From: Kitasatospora sp. NBC_00374
GTDB taxonomy: Bacteria > Actinomycetota > Actinomycetes > Streptomycetales > Streptomycetaceae
Assembly: GCF_041434935.1 (NCBI RefSeq)
Contig: NZ_CP107964.1
Span: forward strand, 2,852,001 to 2,916,000
Length of the DNA: 64,000 bases
Direction of reading: 5' to 3'
Under the pieces are notes generated by a model. It saw only the letters and a list, made by a program, of their open reading frames with translations. It had not been told where the DNA came from and ran no database searches. Position numbers and translations under genes: made by a program. Positions 16,073 to 24,868 of this stretch are shown piece after piece (positions within the stretch are counted from its first letter, which is position 1; the number at the start of each line of letters is the position of its first letter).

Positions 16073-16648
16073 TCAGACATTCACCCCGAAGTCCTGCGCG
16101 ATGCCGCGCAGGCCGGAGGCGTACCCCTGGCCGATCGCGCGGAACTTCCACTCGGCGCCGTTGCGGTACAGCTCGCCGAAGACCATCGCGGTCTCGGTCG
16201 AGGCGTCCTCGCTCAGGTCGTAGCGGGCGATCTCCGCCCCGCCGGCCTGGTTGAGCACCCGGATGAAGGCGTTGCGGACCTGGCCGAAGCTCTGCTGGCG
16301 GTTCTCCGCGTCGTAGATCGAGACCGGGAACACGATCTTGGCGATCTCCGCCGGGACACCGGCGAGGTTGACCTTGATCTGCTCGTCGTCGCCCTCGCCC
16401 TCACCGGTGAGGTTGTCGCCGGTGTGCTCGACCGAGCCGTCGGCGCTCTTGAGGTTGTTGAAGAAGATGAAGTCGGCGTCGGAGCGGACCTTGCCCTGCT
16501 CGTCGCAGAGCAGCGCGCTGGCGTCCAGGTCGAAGCCGCTGCCGGTGGTGGTGCGGACGTCCCAGCCGAGGCCCACGATCACGGCCGTCAGGCCGGGAGC
16601 CTCCTTGGTGAGCGAGACGTTGCCACCCTTGCTCAGACTGACACCCAC
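16073..16648 (-). CDS. terD: TerD family calcium-binding stress protein (copy 2)
   Basis: A second canonical 191-residue TerD protein, starting at GTG 16648 with GGAGG six bases upstream. It shares the whole architecture of copy 1: [52 protein letters not shown] and the terminal [19 protein letters not shown]. The two copies are tandem paralogues separated by 251 bp and a hairpin, so dosage or differential regulation is likely. Calcium-site acids are intact in both, unlike the Pro/Gln-tailed TerD at 10.8 kb. Confidence 0.93.
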   Translation of the reverse strand: MGVSLSKGGNVSLTKEAPGLTAVIVGLGWDVRTTTGSGFDLDASALLCDEQGKVRSDADFIFFNNLKSADGSVEHTGDNLTGEGEGDDEQIKVNLAGVPAEIAKIVFPVSIYDAENRQQSFGQVRNAFIRVLNQAGGAEIARYDLSEDASTETAMVFGELYRNGAEWKFRAIGQGYASGLRGIAQDFGVNV

Positions 16649-16856
16649 GTGTTGCCTCCAGGAATCGGGAGGCACGGCTGGTGCCCCCGGTGGTGCGGTT
16701 TCCGGACGCCGCCCGTTCAAAGCCGGCGCCCGTCCTGCCAACGGCCCGATCGTAGTGCCGGGTTCCCCACCGGGGGGCGAGTCGGCCCGGCGCGCCTCGA
16801 ACCGGCCGCCGCCGGGCCGTCCCGCCCGGTCCACCGGAGCCTGCTCCGGGGCGCGC

Positions 16857-17315
16857 TCAGAGCGCGCCGAGGACCTTCAGGTACTCCTGCTCGTCCCGGG
16901 CGTCCGGGAGGCCGTTCACGATCGACCAGCGGACGGCGCCGCTCTTGTCGATCACGAAGGTGCCGCGCACCGCGCAGCCCTTCTCCTCGTTGAAGACGCC
17001 GTAGGCCCGGGAGACCTCGCCGTGCGGCCAGAAGTCGGACAGCAGCGGGTACTCCAGGCCCTCCTGCTCGGCGAAGACGCGCAGGGTGAACGGCGAGTCG
17101 CTGGAGACCGCGAGCACCTGGACCTCGTCGTTCTGCAGGCGCGGCAGCTCCTTCTGGATCGCGCACACCTCGCCGGTGCAGACGCCGGTGAAGGCGAACG
17201 GGTAGAAGACCAGGACGACGTTCTTCTCGCCCCGGAAGTCGGAGAGCTTCACGAGCTCGCCGTGCTGGTTCTTCAGCTCGAAGTCCGGAGCCTGGGTGCC
17301 GACCTCGATGGCCAT
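16857..17315 (-). CDS. AhpE-like peroxiredoxin
   Basis: A 152-residue thiol peroxidase of the AhpC/TSA superfamily, closest in length and motif to actinobacterial AhpE. It reduces hydroperoxides in the cytoplasm. The peroxidatic site is [13 protein letters not shown] with Cys46 in the PxxxTxxC motif; a second cysteine follows at position 51. The conserved DSPF and the arginine in [10 protein letters not shown] are present. The ATG at 17315 follows GAGGAAGG. It lies next to the Ter cluster but on its own transcript; whether it belongs to the same stress response is unknown. Confidence 0.9.
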   Translation of the reverse strand: MAIEVGTQAPDFELKNQHGELVKLSDFRGEKNVVLVFYPFAFTGVCTGEVCAIQKELPRLQNDEVQVLAVSSDSPFTLRVFAEQEGLEYPLLSDFWPHGEVSRAYGVFNEEKGCAVRGTFVIDKSGAVRWSIVNGLPDARDEQEYLKVLGAL

Positions 17316-17490
17316 GGTGAGACCTTCCTCTGGGGTGCCGCGGCCCTCGGTGTGCCGCGCGGACAGGGGCATCCTCGCATCCGATCACGGCCATTAGGCC
17401 GAACGGGTGAGAGCTTCCGGCTGGTGGAGGGCCGGTTTCGCCCTGGGTGAACACACTCCCCGGCGGCTTCTCCAACCGGCCCGCCGATGC

Positions 17491-17530
17491 GACCGGGCCC
17501 CGCTGGAGGAAGCTCCAGCGGGGCCCGGTC
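17491..17530 (-). terminator. strong hairpin downstream of the DUF3052 gene
   Basis: Perfect 18-bp arms (17491-17508 and 17513-17530) with a GAAG tetraloop, 26 bp past the stop of the minus-strand DUF3052 gene. Confidence 0.85.
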
Positions 17531-17556
17531 GGGGCTTTTCGGGGGGACGATCGGGA

Positions 17557-17994
17557 CTAGCGCTTGCCGGTGCGCGAGGCCTTCGGGGTGGCCAGCCGGG
17601 TGCCGGCCCACTCCTTGGCGACCGACACCGAGCTGGTCTGGGAGAGACCGGCGGTGCGGGCTGCGTCGGCGATGTCGGAGGCCTCGATGTGGCCCTCACG
17701 GCCAGTCTTCGGGGTCAGCAGCCAGACCAGGCCGCCCTCCGCCAGGTACTCCAGCGCATCGACCAGGGCGTCGGTGAGATCCCCGTCCTCCTCGCGGTGC
17801 CACAGCAGGACGGCGTCTGCGACGTCGTCGTAGTCCTCGTCGACGAGCTCCGTACCAGTGATGTCCTCGATGCCCTCGCGGAGCTCCTGGTCACTGTCAT
17901 CGTCGTACCCGAGCTCCTGGACGATCTGGCCCTCTTCGAAGCCGAAACGCAGTGCCGGGTTGGACTTGTCCGCGGGGTCCGCGGTCGCGCTCAC
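17557..17994 (-). CDS. DUF3052 family protein
   Basis: A 145-residue acidic protein of the DUF3052 family, conserved across actinobacteria beside the pyruvate dehydrogenase E1 gene (as in Mycobacterium, where it also faces aceE). It begins at GTG 17994, preceded by GGAGG. The sequence has the typical FGFEEGQIVQELGYDDD opening, an acidic middle (LVDEDYDDVADAVLLW) and LLTPKTGREGHIEASDI. No catalytic motif is visible. The conserved divergent pairing with aceE suggests a link to central carbon metabolism or its control, but that is inference from context. Confidence 0.85.
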   Translation of the reverse strand: MSATADPADKSNPALRFGFEEGQIVQELGYDDDSDQELREGIEDITGTELVDEDYDDVADAVLLWHREEDGDLTDALVDALEYLAEGGLVWLLTPKTGREGHIEASDIADAARTAGLSQTSSVSVAKEWAGTRLATPKASRTGKR

Positions 17995-18510
17995 GGGAAT
18001 AACCTCCAGTATTCGGCTCGGCATCAATGCCGAGGCTGTGGCCGTAGTCCACACGGGACCGGCGGTTCGCGCAAGTACCCGACCGCCGATCCCACCCAAA
18101 GGTTGACGTGTCGCGGGGGAACACGCCGCTCCAGGTGGCGGGAATCACACCGATTTGCCCTTTTCCATCCTGGCCGAGGATGCTTCCCCCGGTCCTGGGT
18201 CACATGCCGTACAGCTGACCGAGATGCGAACGGCATTCGGGGTACTCGCCCACGCGGGCGTAGAGTCTCCTGTTGGCCCTCACCCTGACCGCCCGCCATC
18301 GGGCGGCCGGGTAACCAGGTCGGACCACCTCTTCGTAACCCTCGGGGGTGCGCGGCGAAGGCAATGAAGCCGCTTGCCGCACACCTCCTGACCGGGCCGC
18401 CCACCAGGCGGAACGGTTACCGATCGGTAGAGATGACGGATCTCCGAGTCGCGGTACACGATGGAGGCGGCGCGACATACCTCAGTATCGACCGACAGTG
18501 AAGGAACAGC
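17995..18510. promoter_or_regulatory. divergent control region of DUF3052 and aceE
   Basis: A 516-bp gap with no supported gene. Possible operators are the 10-bp palindrome ACCGATCGGT at 18419-18428 and GGTCGGACC near 18318, either of which could bind a regulator of aceE. I cannot assign definite -35/-10 elements. Confidence 0.4.
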
Positions 18511-21261
18511 GTGGCTTCCGGATCCGATCGCAACCCGATCATCATTGGCGGCCTTCCGAGTCAGGTCCCGGACTTCGATCCCGAGGAGACCGCGGAATGG
18601 CTGGAGTCGCTCGACGCGGCCATCGACGAGCGGGGGCGTGAGCGCGCCCGCTACCTGATGCTCCGCCTGATCGAGCGCGCCCGCGAGAAGCGTGTCGCCG
18701 TGCCCGAGATGCGCAGCACGGACTACGTCAACACCATCGCCACCAAGGACGAGCCGTTCTTCCCCGGCAACGAGGAGATCGAGCGCAAGATCCTCAACGC
18801 GACCCGCTGGAACGCGGCCGTGATGGTCTCCCGGGCGCAGCGCCCGGGCATCGGCGTCGGCGGCCACATCGCCACCTTCGCCTCCTCCGCGTCGCTGTAC
18901 GACGTGGGCTTCAACTACTTCTTCCGGGGCAAGGACGCCGAGGGCGAGTCCGGCGACCAGATCTTCTTCCAGGGTCACGCCTCCCCCGGCATCTACGCCC
19001 GCGCCTTCCTGCTGGACCGACTGTCCGAGCAGCAGCTCGACGCGTTCCGCCAGGAGAAGTCGAAGGCCCCCTACGGCCTGTCCAGCTACCCGCACCCGCG
19101 GCTGATGCCGGACTTCTGGGAGTTCCCCACCGTGTCCATGGGCCTCGGCCCGCTCGGCGCGATCTACCAGGCCCGGATGAACCGGTACCTGGAGCACCGC
19201 GGCATCAAGGACACCTCCGACAGCCACGTGTACGCCTTCCTGGGCGACGGCGAGATGGACGAGCCCGAGTCGCTCGGCCAGCTGTCCCTGGCGGCGCGCG
19301 AGGGCCTGGACAACCTCACCTTCGTGGTCAACTGCAACCTGCAGCGCCTCGACGGCCCGGTCCGCGGCAACGGCAAGATCATCCAGGAGCTGGAGTCGCA
19401 GTTCCGCGGCGCCGGCTGGAACGTCATCAAGCTGGTCTGGGACCGCAGCTGGGACCCGCTGCTCGCGCAGGACCGCGACGGCGTCCTGGTCAACAAGCTG
19501 AACACCACGGTGGACGGCCAGTTCCAGACCTACGCGACCGAGACCGGCGCGTACATCCGCGAGCACTTCTTCGGCGGCGACCTGCGGCTGCGCGCGATGG
19601 TCGAGAACATGTCCGACCAGCAGATCCAGCACCTGGGTCGCGGCGGCCACGACCACGCCAAGGTCTACGCGGCGTACAAGGCGGCCCGCGAGCACAAGGG
19701 CCAGCCGACGGTCATCCTCGCCCAGACCGTCAAGGGCTGGACGCTGGGCCCGAACTTCGAGGGCCGCAACGCGACCCACCAGATGAAGAAGCTGACGGTC
19801 GAGGACCTCAAGCGCTTCCGTGACCGGCTGCACCTGCCGATCACCGACAAGCAGCTGGACGAGGGCTACCCGCCCTACTACCACCCGGGCAAGGACTCGG
19901 AGGAGATCCAGTACATGCACGACCGCCGGCGCGAGCTCGGCGGTTACGTGCCGACCCGCAAGGTGCGGCCGCGCCAGCTGGAGCTCCCGGGCGACGACGC
20001 GTACAAGGCCGTCAAGAAGGGTTCGGGCAACCAGACCATCGCCACCACCATGGCGTTCGTCCGGGTGCTCAAGGACCTGATGCGGGACAAGGGCATCGGC
20101 AACCGCTTCGTGCCGATCGCGCCCGACGAGTACCGCACCTTCGGTATGGACTCGCTCTTCCCGTCCGCCAAGATCTACAACCCGCTCGGCCAGACCTACG
20201 AGTCGGTCGACCGCGAGCTGCTGCTGGCGTACAAGGAGTCCCCGACCGGCCAGATGCTGCACGACGGCATCTCCGAGGCGGGCTGCACCGCCTCGCTGAT
20301 CGCCGCCGGTTCCTCGTACGCGACGCACGGCGAGCCGCTGATCCCGGTCTACGTCTTCTACTCGATGTTCGGGTTCCAGCGCACCGGTGACCAGTTCTGG
20401 CAGATGGCCGACCAGCTGGCCCGCGGTTTCGTGATCGGCGCCACGGCGGGCCGCACCACGCTGACCGGCGAGGGCCTGCAGCACGCGGACGGCCACTCGC
20501 ACCTGCTGGCCTCGACCAACCCCGGTGTCGTCGCGTACGACCCGGCGTACGGCTTCGAGATCGCGCACATCGTCCAGGACGGTCTGCGGCGGATGTACGG
20601 CTCGTCGGCGGAGTTCCCGCACGGCGAGGACGTCTTCTACTACATGACGGTCTACAACGAGCCGATCAAGATGCCGGCCGAGCCGGAGAACGTCGACGTC
20701 GAGGGCATCCTCAAGGGTCTGCACCGGTACGCGCCGGCCACCGCCGGCCAGATCCCGGCCCAGATCCTCGCCTCCGGCGTGGCCGTGCCGTGGGCCCTGG
20801 AGGCCCAGCGCATCCTCGCCGAGGACTGGAACGTCAAGGCCGACGTCTGGTCCGCGACCTCCTGGAACGAGCTGCGTCGCGACGCGGTGGAGGCCGAGGA
20901 GTTCAACCTCCTGCACCCGGAGGAGCCGCAGCGCGTCCCGTACGTGACGCAGAAGCTCCAGGGCGCCGAGGGCCCGTTCGTCGCGGTGTCCGACTGGATG
21001 CGCGCGGTGCCGGACCAGATCTCGCGCTGGGTGCCGGGCGCGTACCAGTCGCTGGGCGCCGACGGCTTCGGCTTCGCCGACACCCGTGGCGCGGCGCGTC
21101 GCTTCTTCCACATCGACTCGCAGTCGGTGGTGCTGGGCGTGCTCACCGAGCTGGCCAAGCAGGGCAAGGTCGACCGCGGCCTGCTGAAGGAGGCCATCGA
21201 CCGCTACCAGCTGCTCGACGTGGCGGCGGCCGACCCGGGCGCGGCCGGCGGCGACGCCTGA
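18511..21261 (+). CDS. aceE: pyruvate dehydrogenase E1 component, homodimeric type
   Basis: The 916-residue homodimeric E1 subunit of pyruvate dehydrogenase, which decarboxylates pyruvate with thiamine diphosphate and feeds the E2 lipoyl domain. The start is GTG 18511 after GAAGGAAC. The thiamine diphosphate motif [10 protein letters not shown]...NCNLQRLDG lies at about residues 244-280, and [22 protein letters not shown] and HADGHSHL are all typical of AceE. Length matches the family (about 900). Actinobacteria use this AceE with E2/E3 encoded elsewhere. A rho-independent-type hairpin follows. Confidence 0.97.
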   Translation: MASGSDRNPIIIGGLPSQVPDFDPEETAEWLESLDAAIDERGRERARYLMLRLIERAREKRVAVPEMRSTDYVNTIATKDEPFFPGNEEIERKILNATRWNAAVMVSRAQRPGIGVGGHIATFASSASLYDVGFNYFFRGKDAEGESGDQIFFQGHASPGIYARAFLLDRLSEQQLDAFRQEKSKAPYGLSSYPHPRLMPDFWEFPTVSMGLGPLGAIYQARMNRYLEHRGIKDTSDSHVYAFLGDGEMDEPESLGQLSLAAREGLDNLTFVVNCNLQRLDGPVRGNGKIIQELESQFRGAGWNVIKLVWDRSWDPLLAQDRDGVLVNKLNTTVDGQFQTYATETGAYIREHFFGGDLRLRAMVENMSDQQIQHLGRGGHDHAKVYAAYKAAREHKGQPTVILAQTVKGWTLGPNFEGRNATHQMKKLTVEDLKRFRDRLHLPITDKQLDEGYPPYYHPGKDSEEIQYMHDRRRELGGYVPTRKVRPRQLELPGDDAYKAVKKGSGNQTIATTMAFVRVLKDLMRDKGIGNRFVPIAPDEYRTFGMDSLFPSAKIYNPLGQTYESVDRELLLAYKESPTGQMLHDGISEAGCTASLIAAGSSYATHGEPLIPVYVFYSMFGFQRTGDQFWQMADQLARGFVIGATAGRTTLTGEGLQHADGHSHLLASTNPGVVAYDPAYGFEIAHIVQDGLRRMYGSSAEFPHGEDVFYYMTVYNEPIKMPAEPENVDVEGILKGLHRYAPATAGQIPAQILASGVAVPWALEAQRILAEDWNVKADVWSATSWNELRRDAVEAEEFNLLHPEEPQRVPYVTQKLQGAEGPFVAVSDWMRAVPDQISRWVPGAYQSLGADGFGFADTRGAARRFFHIDSQSVVLGVLTELAKQGKVDRGLLKEAIDRYQLLDVAAADPGAAGGDA

Positions 21262-21282
21262 TCCGCGGCACCCGCTGAACGA

Positions 21283-21320
21283 CCGAGGGCCGGACTCCCG
21301 CCGAGGAGTCCGGCCCTCGG
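21283..21320. terminator. hairpin between convergent aceE and kinase genes
   Basis: Perfect 16-bp arms (21283-21298 and 21305-21320) around a 6-base loop, positioned between the convergent aceE and Ser/Thr kinase genes. Confidence 0.8.
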
Positions 21321-21323
21321 CCG

Positions 21324-23120
21324 TCACCTGGGCTCAAAGGTGTTCAGCACGGTGCCGAACTGCTGCTGGGCGGTGGTCCAGTCCCCCGCCGGTGAGGCCA
21401 TGTAGATCGCGTACTCCGTGCCGCTCGACGCGACGAAGGCCTGGTCGGCCGCGTGCCGCGGGCCGCGCTTGGCGTCGGTCCAGGTGTACTCCCACAGGGC
21501 GCCGTCGCTGCCCTGGTAGACGTTGGCCTGCAGGATGATCCGGGCATAGTCGGGTTGCCGGCCGACGGTCTGCTCCAGCTCCACGAAGTGCGACTCCGCG
21601 CTCTGCACCACACCCCGCCCGACTCCGAAGCGGAGCAGGTGGAGGCCGCCGTCGGGCGAGTAGTCGATCTGACCGTTGGTCTCGCTGCGGGTCCAGCCCT
21701 GCGGGACGGCGACCCGGAAGCCGGCAGGGTCGTCCACCCAGCGGAACCCCGCCGGGGCCGCCGGGGCGGTCGGCCCGGGGGAGGTCGGCGGCGACGTCGT
21801 GGGTGGGGTGGTCGGGGGTTGCGAGGTGGGGGCCTGGGTGGTCGGGGGTTGCGAGGTCGGTGGCTGCGAGGTGGGGGCCTGGGTCGTCGGTGGCTGCGAG
21901 GTGGGGGCCTGGGTCGTCGGTGGCTGCGAGGTGGGGGCCTGGGTCGTCGGCGCCTGGGTCGTCGGTGGCTGCGAGGTGGGGGCCTGGGTCGTCGGGGCCT
22001 GGGTCGTCGGCGGCTGTGAGGTCGGCGGGGTGGTCACGGACGGGCTGACGATCGTGGTCTGCACCCCGTCGTGCGAGCCGCTGTTGACCACCGCGAAGGC
22101 CACGCCGCCGGCCAGCAGCGCCGCCAGGACGGCGCCGGCCACGACCAGCAGGGTCCGTCGACGGTGGCCGCCGCCACCAGGCTGCGTCGGCGGGACCGGC
22201 GTCGGGGTCGTCGGGGTCGGCGTCGGCTTCGGGATCGGCGGGATCGGCGTCGGCGGCGTGGACTGCGTCCGGGTCCGGCCGGTATCGACGGCCGCGGCCT
22301 CGGCGAGCATGCCCAGCGCCCGGTCGGCCGTCGGCCGCTCGGCCGGGTCCTTGCGCAGCAGTGCCTCGATCACCGGGGCGAGGGCGCCCGCGTTCCGGGG
22401 CTCCGGGAGCGGGTCGGCGACCACCGCCCGCAGGGTGCTCATGGTCGTGGTGCGGTGGAACGGCGACTGCCCCTCCACCGCGGCGTACAGCGTGGCCCCC
22501 AGCGACCACAGGTCGGACTCCGGCCCGGGCCGGTGGCCGTTGACCCGCTCGGGGGCGACGTAGTCCGGCGAGCCGACGATGTCGCCGGTCCGGGTCAGCC
22601 CGGGCGAGCCCTCCAGCAGCGCGATCCCGAAGTCGGTGAGCACCGCGCGTCCACCGCGTTCCAGCAGGACGTTGGCCGGCTTCACGTCCCGGTGCAGGAC
22701 GCCGTGCCGGTGCGCCTGGTCGAGGGCCGCCAGCACCTGCTCGCCGACCCTGGCGGCGTCGCGCGGGAGCAGGGTGCCCTCGGAGCCGATCACCTCGGCC
22801 AGGGAGCGGCCGTCGATCAGCTCCATCACGATCCACGGCCGGCCCTCCTGCTCCAGCACGTCGTAGACCGTGATCACACCCGGGTGCTTGATCTTCGCCG
22901 CCGCTCTGGCCTCCTGCTTCATCCGGGAGTTGAGGGTCGCGAGCTCGTCCGGCGGGATGCCGGCGACGCTCAGTTCCTTCACCGCGACCTCGCGGTCGAG
23001 CTCGGTGTCCCGGGCCACCCAGACGGTGCCCATTCCCCCGCGGCCGAGGCGCTCCCCCAGCAGGTAGCGCCCGGCGATCAGCCGGCCGCTGCCGGGCACC
23101 GCGTCGTCCTGAGAACTCAT
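21324..23120 (-). CDS. membrane-anchored Ser/Thr protein kinase with Pro/Thr/Gln-repeat stalk
   Basis: A 598-residue PknB-type kinase. The cytoplasmic kinase domain (about residues 16-275) has the Gly-rich loop LGRGGMGTVW (26-34), K48, HRDVKPAN (143-150), DFG (163-165) and VGSPDYVAPE in place of the usual GTPxYMAPE. After a Pro/Thr juxtamembrane linker, one transmembrane helix lies at about 323-345. The outside begins with a long PTTQAPTSQPP-type repeat stalk (~365-450) and ends in a ~140-residue globular domain starting WVDDPAGFRVAVPQGW, typical of streptomycete kinases; no PASTA domains. ATG 23120 is in frame after unrelated upstream sequence. Confidence 0.93.
   Translation of the reverse strand: MSSQDDAVPGSGRLIAGRYLLGERLGRGGMGTVWVARDTELDREVAVKELSVAGIPPDELATLNSRMKQEARAAAKIKHPGVITVYDVLEQEGRPWIVMELIDGRSLAEVIGSEGTLLPRDAARVGEQVLAALDQAHRHGVLHRDVKPANVLLERGGRAVLTDFGIALLEGSPGLTRTGDIVGSPDYVAPERVNGHRPGPESDLWSLGATLYAAVEGQSPFHRTTTMSTLRAVVADPLPEPRNAGALAPVIEALLRKDPAERPTADRALGMLAEAAAVDTGRTRTQSTPPTPIPPIPKPTPTPTTPTPVPPTQPGGGGHRRRTLLVVAGAVLAALLAGGVAFAVVNSGSHDGVQTTIVSPSVTTPPTSQPPTTQAPTTQAPTSQPPTTQAPTTQAPTSQPPTTQAPTSQPPTTQAPTSQPPTSQPPTTQAPTSQPPTTPPTTSPPTSPGPTAPAAPAGFRWVDDPAGFRVAVPQGWTRSETNGQIDYSPDGGLHLLRFGVGRGVVQSAESHFVELEQTVGRQPDYARIILQANVYQGSDGALWEYTWTDAKRGPRHAADQAFVASSGTEYAIYMASPAGDWTTAQQQFGTVLNTFEPR
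21806..22040 (-). repeat. tandem Pro/Thr/Gln/Ser codon repeats in the kinase stalk
   Basis: Degenerate tandem repeats encode alternating PPTTQAPTSQ-type units in the extracellular stalk of the kinase. Several near-identical 30-base units occur in succession, so this segment is liable to length change by slippage or recombination and may vary between strains. Confidence 0.8.
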
Positions 23121-23246
23121 GGCGACCCCACTGTGCGTGTCCCGTGCGTGTCCGGAAGGCGGCCCCGAGCTGTCCTCCCAGTCTCGCGCCGGGTCCGGCT
23201 CGGCGCGCCCCGGGCGGGCGCCGCCCGAAAGGAGTAGGTATGGCGG

Positions 23247-24563
23247 ATGTCCGTCTCCATCGCGCTGTTCACCCAGGACCTCCGGCTCCACGACAACCCG
23301 GTACTGCGGGCCGCACTGGCGCAGTCCCCCGAGGTGGTGCCGCTGTTCGTGCTCGACGAGCGGATCGAGGCCGCCGGCTTCGCGGTCCCCAACCGGGCCG
23401 CCTTCCTGGCCGCCTGCCTGGCCGACCTGGACGCGGGCCTCGCGGCCCGGGGCGGGCGGCTGGTGGTGCGGCGCGGGGACGCGGTGGCCGAGACCGTCCG
23501 GCTGGCCGGCGAGACCGGCGCGGCCGGGGTGCACCTGGCCGCCGGGGTGAGCGCCTTCGCGCAACGCCGGGAGCGCCGGCTGCGCGAGGCCCTGGGCGGG
23601 CGGCTGCGGGTGCACGACGCGGTCCTGACCGCCCTCGCCCCGGGCGCCGTCACCCCGGCCGGGAAGGACCACTACGCCGTCTTCACCCCCTACTCCCGGG
23701 CCTGGCGGCAGGCCGAGCGCCGGGCCCCGCTGGCCGCGCCGCGCGAGGTGCGGGTGCCGGACGCCGTCCGGGGGGTCGCGGTGCCCGAGGTGCGGCCCGA
23801 CTCCCCCGGGCTGCCGGAGGGCGGCGAGAGCGCCGGGCGGCGGCGCTGGTCGGGCTGGGCCTCGGCCGACTACCAGGAGCAGCACGACGACCTGGCGGGC
23901 GACGGGACCTCGCGGCTCTCCCCCTACCTGCACTTCGGCTGCCTCTCGGCGACCGAGCTGGTCGCGCTCGCCGAGCGGCGCGGCGGGCCGGGGGCGGAGG
24001 CCTTCGTCCGGCAGCTGGTCTGGCGCGACTTCCACCACCAGGTGCTGGCCGCCCGCCCCGGCGCCGCCCGGGCCGACTACCGGCCCCGGGGGGACCGGTG
24101 GCACCACGACGAGGGCGAGCTGGCCGCCTGGCGCGAGGGCCGGACCGGCTATCCGATCGTGGACGCCGGGATGCGGCAGCTCGCCGCGGAGGGCTGGATG
24201 CACAACCGGGCCCGGCTGCTGACCGCGTCCTTCCTGGTCAAGACGCTCTACCAGGACTGGCGGGCCGGTGCGGCGCACTTCCTGGCGCTGCTGGTGGACG
24301 GGGACGTCGCCAACAACCAGCTGAACTGGCAGTGGGTCGCGGGCACGGGCACCGACACCCGGCCGAACCGGGTGCTCAACCCGCTCACCCAGGCCCGGCG
24401 GTTCGACCCGCAGGGCGCGTACGTGCGGCGCTGGGTGCCGGAGCTGGCCGCCGTACCGGGCGCCGCGGTGCACCGGCCGTGGCTGCTGCGCGAGCCGGCG
24501 GACTACCCGGCGCCGATCATCGGCCTGGACGAGGGCCGCTTCCGGCACGGTCGCGGCCGATAG
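23247..24563 (+). CDS. phr: deoxyribodipyrimidine photolyase (cryptochrome/photolyase family)
   Basis: A 438-residue class I CPD photolyase that repairs UV-induced pyrimidine dimers with blue light and FAD. The N-terminal antenna domain begins LFTQDLRLHDNPVL. The FAD domain has the diagnostic WMHNRARLLTASFLVK, the DVANNQLNWQWVAGTGTDT segment with the residues lining flavin and DNA, and RVLNP. Length is normal. I chose ATG 23247; an ATG seven bases upstream is in another frame. The spacing from GGAG is longer than usual (12 nt). The small gene at 24628 lies 64 bp downstream on the same strand. Confidence 0.93.
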   Translation: MSVSIALFTQDLRLHDNPVLRAALAQSPEVVPLFVLDERIEAAGFAVPNRAAFLAACLADLDAGLAARGGRLVVRRGDAVAETVRLAGETGAAGVHLAAGVSAFAQRRERRLREALGGRLRVHDAVLTALAPGAVTPAGKDHYAVFTPYSRAWRQAERRAPLAAPREVRVPDAVRGVAVPEVRPDSPGLPEGGESAGRRRWSGWASADYQEQHDDLAGDGTSRLSPYLHFGCLSATELVALAERRGGPGAEAFVRQLVWRDFHHQVLAARPGAARADYRPRGDRWHHDEGELAAWREGRTGYPIVDAGMRQLAAEGWMHNRARLLTASFLVKTLYQDWRAGAAHFLALLVDGDVANNQLNWQWVAGTGTDTRPNRVLNPLTQARRFDPQGAYVRRWVPELAAVPGAAVHRPWLLREPADYPAPIIGLDEGRFRHGRGR

Positions 24564-24627
24564 GCCCCGGCCGCCCGGACGGAGCAGACTCGGGGACATG
24601 GGGGCCGTTCGTACCGGGAGGCTCGCG

Positions 24628-24813
24628 ATGCACGAGGACATCGTCGCCAGGGCCGGGTTCCTGCTGCGGGAACTGCGCCTGACCCCGGAGGAGGCCCAGC
24701 AGCGGCTCGCCGACTGGTTCCCCGAGCTGGAGCGGGAGGAGCGGATCCGGTACGTCCGCGAGGCGCGGCTGTCGGCGGGGGACGCTCCCGGCAGGCGGCC
24801 GGGCGGGACCTGA
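24628..24813 (+). CDS. small conserved-looking helical protein
   Basis: A 61-residue protein, MHEDIVARAGFLLRELRLT..., mostly charged amphipathic helix with PEEAQQRLADWFPELEREE. I do not recognise a family. ATG 24628 is preceded six bases upstream by GGGAGG, better supported than the in-frame ATG at 24598. It may be co-transcribed with the photolyase. The strong terminator immediately after it supports a real 3' end. Confidence 0.55.
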   Translation: MHEDIVARAGFLLRELRLTPEEAQQRLADWFPELEREERIRYVREARLSAGDAPGRRPGGT

Positions 24814-24814
24814 C

Positions 24815-24857
24815 ACGACGGCGGCCCCGGGCAGCGGGTGCCCGGGGCCGCCGTCGT
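24815..24857. terminator. bidirectional hairpin
   Basis: Perfect 19-base arms (24815-24833 and 24839-24857) around a 5-base loop, located between the small plus-strand gene and the convergent MFS transporter gene. Confidence 0.85.
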
Positions 24858-24868
24858 CGGCGAGGACG

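Noticed and set aside
18280..21327. A 1015-residue open frame on the minus strand across aceE
   Set aside because: It is antisense to aceE, rich in Arg/Gly/Val, has no family-like motifs or ribosome binding site, and arises from high-GC codon bias.
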